Source: Dryomyza anilis (Eukaryota; Arthropoda; Insecta; Diptera; Dryomyzidae). From it: a stretch of DNA of 64,000 nucleotides. The stretch spans positions 6,992,791-7,056,790 of the forward strand of contig OX638130.1 of the NCBI GenBank assembly GCA_951804985.1. The letters run 5' to 3'. Below are positions 58,020-64,000 of the stretch, in pieces. The notes below the pieces were generated by a model that saw only the letters and a program-made list of their open reading frames with translations, made no database searches and had not been told where the DNA came from. The translations under genes were made by a program, and so were the position numbers. The stretch's first letter is position 1. Each line of letters opens with the position of its first letter.

Positions 58020-58278
58020 TATCGTCGTTGTAGAACGAAAAGTCATCAAATACATTTTCAAAAGGCCAAATCTTCATTTACAAAAATCTTTATAAACTGT
58101 AAATTTTTAATCGATGATCTCAATTTTTTTACCACTTTATAAGAAAATGTAAATCTACCAATTGATATTTCAACTTTAAAAATGCATCAATTACTTTTTA
58201 TAATATTAATTAACAAACTCAAAATTTAAGTTTTTCATAAAAATGTATTTGGTGACTTTTCGTTCTACAACGACGATA
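58020..58278. mobile_element. MITE-A copy 3
   Basis: 259 bp, TATCGTCGTTGTAGAACG to CGTTCTACAACGACGATA, flanked by TA. The tips are exact inverse complements for at least 18 bp, and the interior matches the copy at 2489-2749. Confidence 0.9.
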
Positions 58279-58850
58279 TATAGAAAAAAATATAAATAAA
58301 ATAATATGTATTTATGTAAAATCAATAAAGTTTAATAAATAAATAAAAATGACAAATAGTTAATATACTTTAATTTTTGTTCCATGAATTTATTAATTAA
58401 TATAATTAAATATTAAATCAATACAAATGAATGTTGTATCTGCCATGAAACAATTAAAAAATTAATTGTATTGAAATGTGTATATTTTTTATTGCTATAT
58501 TCACACATATATTTTTTTTTTCTGTGTACGTACGAGGAACTTTCGTGGTACGTTCATCGTGTGTCCACGAACTTTAAATAAATAAATTATGCAAAAAATA
58601 AAAGCAGATGTAGAAAACGAATTTCTAATACATAGTGTAGCAAAGTTAAGTCAAATAAATACACTTTATTTTATAACTAACAAAATATAGTATTTCAATA
58701 TTTGCAGTAAGTCATAAATATAAACTGATAATTGCAGCAAGACTACGACAAACATTATGTTAATTGGACCGATAATAACTTGCGTAATAATAATATGCTT
58801 CTTAATTATTTTAGATGTTTTAGTTTCAATATATTATAATAATTTTTTAG
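58279..58850. other. AT-rich intergenic DNA
   Basis: No gene is seen. Sequence near 58768 resembles the upstream flank of the paralogue (near 55461). Confidence 0.35.
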
Positions 58851-58995
58851 ATTTATCAGAGAACCAATAAACCTTATGCATTATAGTTATTTTTGACCTT
58901 ATTGTTATCAATGTATTTGTACTAATTTAAACAAAGGTTTGTATATAGGTTTTTGTATATATAAACCCATTGTAAGGATTAGTTCAGCATCAGTC
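58851..58995 (+). promoter_or_regulatory. Promoter region of heptad peptide gene 2
   Basis: TATATAAA at 58958-58965, TCAGT at 58990-58994, and the conserved upstream block at 58851-58915 shared with 55841-55905 (two TTATCA sites, GAACCAATAAACCTT). The downstream leader 'cagtcaacttttggctgaaa' is also shared. Confidence 0.7.
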
Positions 58996-59031
58996 AACTT
59001 TTGGCTGAAACATAAAAAAAAATAGACAAAA

Positions 59032-59518
59032 ATGGCGAACATTTTTAACGCCTACATTGTTATCCTTGTGATTGGTAATAATTTTGTAAAATATAAATAA
59101 TAATTACTATAGTAAAAATAACTTCAAAATAATTTAAATATTTAAAAACATTAATAGAAAATATAATTAGAACAAAAAAAAAATTAAATAAATTAAGAAA
59201 GGAATAATAGAATTTTATATTTTCCAAACTTCAGTTGGAATCTTCAAAATCAATCACATAGATGCTGCACCAGCACCACAGGGAGGACTCTTGAATCCTG
59301 TTGGTAATTTAGTTACAGGCCTTGGTGATACATTAGGTGGTACACTTGAAGGTACTCTTGGAACAGTCGGAGGTTTACTGAACACCATTGGTGGTACTCT
59401 GAATACAGTTGGTGGACTACTTGATGGAGTTGGTCTAACACTTGATCAAGTTGGTGTTTTAGTTGACGGGCTGCTTCGTGGTCTTACTGGTGGACTTGGT
59501 GGAGCACTACAATCATAA
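59032..59518 (+). CDS. Secreted Gly/Leu heptad-repeat peptide 2 (108 aa), two exons
   Basis: Exon 1 is 59032-59074 (43 nt), donor G|GTAATA. The intron is 160 nt. Exon 2 is 59235-59518 after ACTTCAG. The joined CDS is 327 nt in frame. Signal peptide: residues 1-25 (AYIVILVIVGIFKI core, NHIDA before the cleavage site). The mature 83 residues are Gly, Leu, Val, Thr and Asn/Asp-rich with no Cys. Residues 58-92 are five heptads of the form T-V-G-G-L-L-N/D with Gly at 60, 67, 74, 81 and 88, followed by GLLRGLTGGLGGALQS. It is the closest relative of the gene at 56020, including promoter, leader and intron position, so the pair is a recent tandem duplication of about 1 kb. AATAAA at 59550-59555. I do not recognise a named family. 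Confidence 0.88.
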
Positions 59519-59697
59519 GCGAACCATCAATGTACATAAATAATATATAAATAAAACGAGCATTAAAAAAATCAAAAAATATCTGTATTACCATTATAAG
59601 TGGAAATGTTAGTGTTAATATAAATTTTTATCATATCAGTTATTAGTTAAAAATGTGACAAAAAAAACGGAATATTGGTTACAAGTTTTGATTTTTG

Positions 59698-59739
<42 letters not shown>

Positions 59740-59748
59740 GCTATCTAT
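59698..59748 (+). repeat. (ATCT)n microsatellite
   Basis: About twelve tetranucleotide units, one interrupted (TAGC). Confidence 0.97.
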
Positions 59749-60060
59749 ATCATAGGATATACAAATGTGGGCGGGATTGGACAGAGGGGTGTCACCTCCC
59801 ATTAAATCTAACCTTTTAAAACGACATAACTCGGCACTAACATCAGCAAAGAAGATGAAAAAAAAAATCAAATACAAAAAAATAAATAATACAAAACCAA
59901 AATTACAAAAACAGAAGCAAAAACACAAAGTAAAAACAAAAGCAAATCAATAGAAAACAAAAACACAAAACCAAAACACAAAAACATAAGGAAAAGGAAA
60001 AACGAAAATTCAAAAGACAAACACAAAAGCAAAAACACAAACACAAAAATACAAAAATAA
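59749..60060 (-). repeat. Element end related to 40935-40990 plus A/C-rich tract
   Basis: 59760-59850 is the inverse of 40920-41000 (shared inverse of GTGCCGAGTTATATCG and GGAGGTG-CAC). 59850-60060 is an AAAACAAAAGC-type tract, the inverse of the CTTTTGT tract at 40810-40900. Confidence 0.6.
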
Positions 60061-61155
60061 TTGTGATAGTTGGTGTGACGAAGTTAGTAAGAATTATGAA
60101 AGTTATGGTCGGTCTAAGCCGACTATAAATACCCTACACATAGGTATGTGATAATGTATCTTTCATTTGATACCCATATGTTCAATTGGTTAGGTATACC
60201 GAATTTCGATTTCGATAACCACACGTCTGTTCCCGAAAAACAGTATTGCAGGTGGTCATGCTAATTAACTCAGGAGGTCATGCTAATTAAGAATATACAG
60301 TGTGGTCCGCTTTGGGGTGCAAATATTTTAGGGACTGATTCCTTTTTTCATTTCATGAAAAAAATTGTTCTATAGTTAGGGTCTATTTGGAACACCCAAT
60401 GATTACAGGGTGTTTTCAAAATTTACTTTACAAAAATTGATACAACCGTATACTTAATTATAACTTCTACAATGTATAGCCCAGAGCAAAAATATTACAT
60501 TCATTTTAAAGATAATCGATCATAGTTTATAGTCAAACTTTAATATTGGCATTTTATGTGGTGCGCTAGGAGATTTTACTCATCAAAGTAAAAAAATAAA
60601 TATTTCATTACAACTTTTTTTTTATAAAACTCCGTTTTTCTCGAAATTTGTATGTACTATTTTATTTATCTTTTTTTAATATTTGTATGTACTATTAAAG
60701 GAGCATAATGTAATAAACATTTTCTTCATACACTATTTTTCTCTCGCACTTACCGTTTTCCTTGTACTTCTTGTACTCCTTGTAGTGCTCTCAAAATTAT
60801 CAAATTCCTCAAAATACCATTTTATAATAAAAAAAAAACAATATGTAGTTTTTAAAGGATTATTTTTTATGTATTTATTTTACAAAATGTTTATGCATAA
60901 TAGTTGTTAAAAAGTTCTATAAATTTTTGTAAAGAAAATTTTGATAACACCCTGTATATCTTTGGGTGTTCCAAATAGATCCTAACTTTAGAACAATTTT
61001 TTTCATGAAATAAACCAAGGAATAAGTCCCTAAAATATTTGCACCCCAAAGCGGACCACCCTGTATATACTTTTCCATACCGGGGATGCTTTCTTCTGGG
61101 TGTTATGGCTTACCAAACTGAATATACCCGTTCACTTTTAGTGTAGGGTATAAAA
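60061..61155 (+). mobile_element. mini-me-like element, copy 3, split by MITE-C
   Basis: The left half (60061-60297) carries 'gatacccatatgttcaattgg', 'ccgaatttcgattt' and the 'ctcaggaggtcatgct' core, which is itself partly duplicated (60255 and 60271). The right half (61064-61155) carries 'cttctgggtgttat' and the terminal hairpin with AGGGTATAA. MITE-C separates them. Confidence 0.65.
60298..61063. mobile_element. MITE-C (CAGGGTGGTCCGC ends)
   Basis: 766 bp between TA dinucleotides. The left tip CAGTGTGGTCCGCTTTGGGG and the right tip inverse CAGGGTGGTCCGCTTTGGGG agree except at one base. The arms extend about 120 bp (through 'ttcatgaaaaaaattgttct' and 'tatttggaacaccca'). The interior is non-coding. 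A decayed end of the same family lies at 63485-63535. Confidence 0.9.
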
Positions 61156-61545
61156 TCAAATGTAAAAACACAATAACAAAAAATAAAATTAAAAAAAAAA
61201 TCAAAAATAAAAACAAAAGCACAAAATCAAAAATGCAAATATACAATACAAAAAAAAAAGCAAAGGAACAAAATCAAAAATTCAAAAGCAAAATGAAAAA
61301 CGCAAAAGTAAAACACGAAGCAAAAGCACAAAATCAAAAGTGAAATCAAAAACTCAAAAGCAAAAACATAAAAACAAAAATACAAAAACCAAAAACACAA
61401 AAACAAAATTTAAAAAAAACCACAAAAAGTTAAATAAAAAAGTCAATTTCAAAGCAAAAACGGCAACAAACAAATAAAAAAATGGAAAAATAAAAACCAA
61501 AAAAATAGCAAAGACAAAAACGGCAAAACAAAATGTTTTTCTATT
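61156..61545 (+). repeat. A-rich AAAACAAAAGC-type low-complexity tract
   Basis: Irregular repeats of 'aaaacaaaagcacaaaatc'. Similar to 59850-60060 and, inverted, to 40810-40900, so probably part of the same element family. Confidence 0.6.
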
Positions 61546-61637
61546 CAAAAACGGTTTAGTAGGTAATTTATTTGTTGGGAATATTTAAATTTTGTTGCAA
61601 CAATTTAAGTTTTCATTGAATAATTAGTCAAATTACC

Positions 61638-61866
61638 AGCGTCGGTAGCTCAGAGGTTAGTGCATTGCACTGCGAGCCGAAAGGACTGGAGCTAACAATA
61701 TTTTCTCAATATCTTGGAAAAAAATTACTATACCGCGATACCTCTCGTTTGGGTACCGCATTAAGCTGTTGGTTCCACGACTTTAAGTATAAATAAAACA
61801 TGCATAGCTCAAAAGGTGAGAGAACTCGGCCTAAGACTTTCAGGACTGTAGCGCTAAACTTTTATT
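61638..61866 (+). mobile_element. SINE, internally deleted copy
   Basis: Head 'gcgtcggtagctcagaggtt', but box B is deleted ('gccgaaaggactggagctaac'). Body landmarks and the tail 'ggactgtagcgctaaact' are retained. It is shorter than the ~310-bp copies. Confidence 0.8.
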
Positions 61867-62460
61867 TCCAGATTCAATTGTTAAAGGTTTTTATTTTCGT
61901 TTGAAATGGATATTGTTCAAGCATTGACAGATTGTCCAGGTCAAATGGATTTACACATTAAGTCCAATGAATTCTAATTGTAGAGTCTAATTTACAGTGA
62001 TGCAAATGCAATAAAATGCATTATTTTTCGAATTCATTTCAATATTAAGATTGAATCACTTTCTAACTCCAATATATGATACAACAAAATATGGTATTAA
62101 CAGTTCCAATATTACTGAATTAATCGGACGAATTAAATTATTTTTCTATTGAAAAACTACAAACTGCTTGGCGTGCAGTTGTTTCAACGAATATTCATTT
62201 GCATCTAACAAATTTAGTCAGCCTCAACTGAAATTCATTTGTGGTAAACAATAGTATGAAGGGTAACCAACTATTAGTTGAAGCAACTGCAACTTTGATT
62301 GGGGAAACAAACTTTTTATCCATTTTCAATTTCATTATTTCCATTGCTACAGCAACTAAATTCAAAATGAGACATAACCAATGTTTAGATGACTTAATAG
62401 ATAGTTCGTTATATTAGGTTGTAGCAACCAATATTTATTTGATTCAACTGCGAAATCAGT
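61867..62460. other. AT-rich DNA, nothing recognised
   Basis: Repeated 'ttagttg-agcaactg' words around 62220-62420 hint at a decayed foldback element. No gene. Confidence 0.35.
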
Positions 62461-62467
62461 TGTCTTG

Positions 62468-62503
62468 TATAAAAGCGATGCCAAAGCAGGACAACACCAG
62501 TCG
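62468..62503 (+). promoter_or_regulatory. Orphan TATA promoter resembling that at 51956
   Basis: TATAAAAG at 62468-62475 and TGCCAAAG at 62479-62486 repeat the spacing and sequence at 51956-51974, and an ACCAGTC initiator-like site follows. No 43-nt signal-peptide exon follows; the next ATG context is poor and a LINE relic begins about 200 bp on. It may be a promoter whose gene was lost, or coincidence. Confidence 0.3.
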
Positions 62504-62699
62504 CGCAAGCTTTAGATTTTTCACTCACTTTGTTTTGTACTGCGGACAGCGCGTGCCACGTCTTAAACAGAATTTGGAACTGTTTTAAGGCTTCTTCGGT
62601 TTTACTGTTCGGTTTTTTCATGCTCAAATATACTTTCTTCCACAACGGACGTACTATTCTACAAAGTTCTTGCTATTTTGTTTCTATATGTTGTATTTC

Positions 62700-63136
62700 G
62701 ATATGCAGCCCTAGCGCTAATCGGCAATGTTTGATCTCGGGAACGCTGTTTGCAACAAAAAAAGACAGTTGCACCAACTGATTCGTTCTTTGGGTGTATT
62801 AATTTACCATGTTTTTTTCTGGGTGACTTTCTTAAAAATATTACGAAGATTGTTGCTAGTTTTGGAACAAAAAAAGATAATTTTTAAACATCAATTCGGA
62901 TTTCGAAATAAACACGGAACTACCGACCAATGCCATGGTATATTAAATGTTATTTGCGGTATTCTTGGATCGGTATTCGGCCTTAACATGGAATACAATT
63001 CTCACAGTTGGGCAGGGGCTTGAAAATTCTTTATAGAGTTCCTGAACCGAATACAAAAACGTGCGATATATATAATAGGGGTTGAAAATATTTCATCCTC
63101 TATTGGTTCTCTTGAACACCAAAGGACCGTCGGGTG
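62700..63136 (+). mobile_element. LINE-2 relic with internal deletion
   Basis: 62850-62940 encodes FKHQFGFRNKHGTTDQCH, a conserved reverse-transcriptase fingers/palm block. It jumps at about 62945 to the C-terminal MEYNSHSWAGA and SLEHQRTVGC blocks seen at 45941-46500. Most of the catalytic palm is deleted. A hAT-like MITE interrupts its end at 63137. Confidence 0.8.
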
Positions 63137-63793
63137 CAGTGTTCTCGTTCTACTCCGATTGGAGTAGGTTTACTCCATTTCATTTGTATTTTTAAACATT
63201 ACTCCACTACTCTGGTAGTAGCACTTTCTACCCCTTTTTCATAATTTTCTACTCCCTTTTACTGAAATCTGTTCCCTTTGCAAATACTCCTTACTTTAAT
63301 TTTTAGAGGGGAAAAATTTCATTGCGCCCCAAATAAAATAAGATAATATTCCTAATAACTATGATTGATTATTTGTAAAATGAATGTAATGTTTTTGCTC
63401 TGTTCTTTAAATTGTAGAAGTTATAATTAAATATACGTTTATATCAATATTATTAAAGTAATTGTGAAAACACTATGTATTTCACTGGGTGTTCCGGATA
63501 CATCCCAACTCTAGAACGGACCACCCTGTAAACATCAGCATTGCAGAAAATCCATAAAATCAGAAATGAATAAAAACGTTAAAAATTGAAATATCTATTA
63601 ATTTATTTGAAAACTAAATTTGCATATTTCTAGTCCCCTTTCATCAAATTTACTCCTATATTTTATTTTTTACCCATTTTCATCAAATCTATTCCATTTC
63701 AAAATATTTTAAATTCTACTCCTTTTTACTAATTTTTACTCCCCAAATTACACAAATTTGTTTCATTTGCATTGCCGAAAAGTGTGAACACTG
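63137..63793. mobile_element. hAT-like MITE with 8-bp target duplication
   Basis: 657 bp beginning CAGTGTTCTCG and ending GTGAACACTG. A perfect 8-bp duplication GTCGGGTG lies at 63129-63136 and 63794-63801. CAGTGTT-type tips and an 8-bp duplication are the hAT hallmarks. The interior is non-coding, with ACTCC-rich stretches in both end regions. At 63485-63535 it contains a decayed end of MITE-C. Confidence 0.85.
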
Positions 63794-63801
63794 GTCGGGT
63801 G

Positions 63802-64000
63802 CCCAGCAGGAAATGGCCTCATTGACGAAATAGTCGTCAATTCGAGGACCTTAGAGGACAATCGCGGACATTAGAAAATTTGTCATTGATGAATATGTCT
63901 ACAACAATTTCATAAATGACATTGCATTAAAGACGTCATACACCACATGTCATATATACATATATGAATGACATTGTGAAAACCTGTCATTAATGAAATG
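63802..64000. other. Truncated repeat at the window edge
   Basis: Inverse-related words 'gtcattgatgaa', 'aatgacattg' and 'gtcattaatgaaatg' suggest the start of another foldback or TIR element cut by the window end. No gene. Confidence 0.4.

Noticed and set aside
62530..62781. 83-codon frame downstream of the orphan promoter
   Set aside because: No ATG near the start, no splice donor at the expected place, and it runs into LINE sequence.

Overview
This is a very AT-rich, repeat-dense eukaryotic window that looks like genomic DNA from a higher fly (Diptera, Brachycera). That placement is an inference. It rests on mini-me-like cores flanked by (GACA)n and (TA)n, a DD41D mariner relic, a Tc1-like transposase, RNase H-bearing and jockey/CR1-type LINE fragments, TATA plus TCAGT core promoters, and short two-exon genes for secreted proteins. 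No bacterial genes, CRISPR arrays, rRNA or ordinary tRNA genes are visible.

Layout. 1-13 kb: mariner relic, foldback and MITE elements, a 19-bp minisatellite and a Helentron-like element. 13-24 kb: MITEs, a large foldback element, a 5'-truncated LINE with a clean 12-bp target duplication, a second 19-bp array and a 357-bp tandem array related to an LTR. 24-43 kb: mostly satellite arrays (15, 10, 24 and 15 bp units), a TACGAA-rich foldback element, a nearly intact Tc1-like transposase, a long degenerate ATTCC/GAATTC tract and tRNA-derived SINEs. 43-59.5 kb: the only convincing host genes. 59.5-64 kb: mini-me and MITE nests, a jockey/CR1-type LINE relic and a hAT-like MITE with an 8-bp target duplication.

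The most interesting content is a set of five small genes for secreted proteins (43498-44079 minus, 48742-51419 minus, 52053-53503 plus, 56020-56534 plus, 59032-59518 plus). Once a short upstream signal-peptide exon is recognised, each has the same architecture: a 43-nt coding first exon (14 codons plus one base), a phase-1 intron inside the signal peptide, and one second exon carrying the whole mature protein. The mature proteins differ: a charged Lys/Asp/Glu protein, a Thr/Ser-rich mucin-like protein, a Pro/Gly/Ala-rich peptide and two Gly/Leu heptad-repeat peptides. The last three are clear paralogues; the first two share only gene architecture. The layout resembles dipteran salivary glue and other rapidly evolving secretome clusters, but function is not shown by the sequence.

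A tRNA-derived SINE family with at least ten copies or relics recurs through the window, several copies with perfect target-site duplications. Nested insertions give a relative history: two copies of one 1.5-kb TIR element each carry a different insertion, so each serves as the empty-site control for the other.
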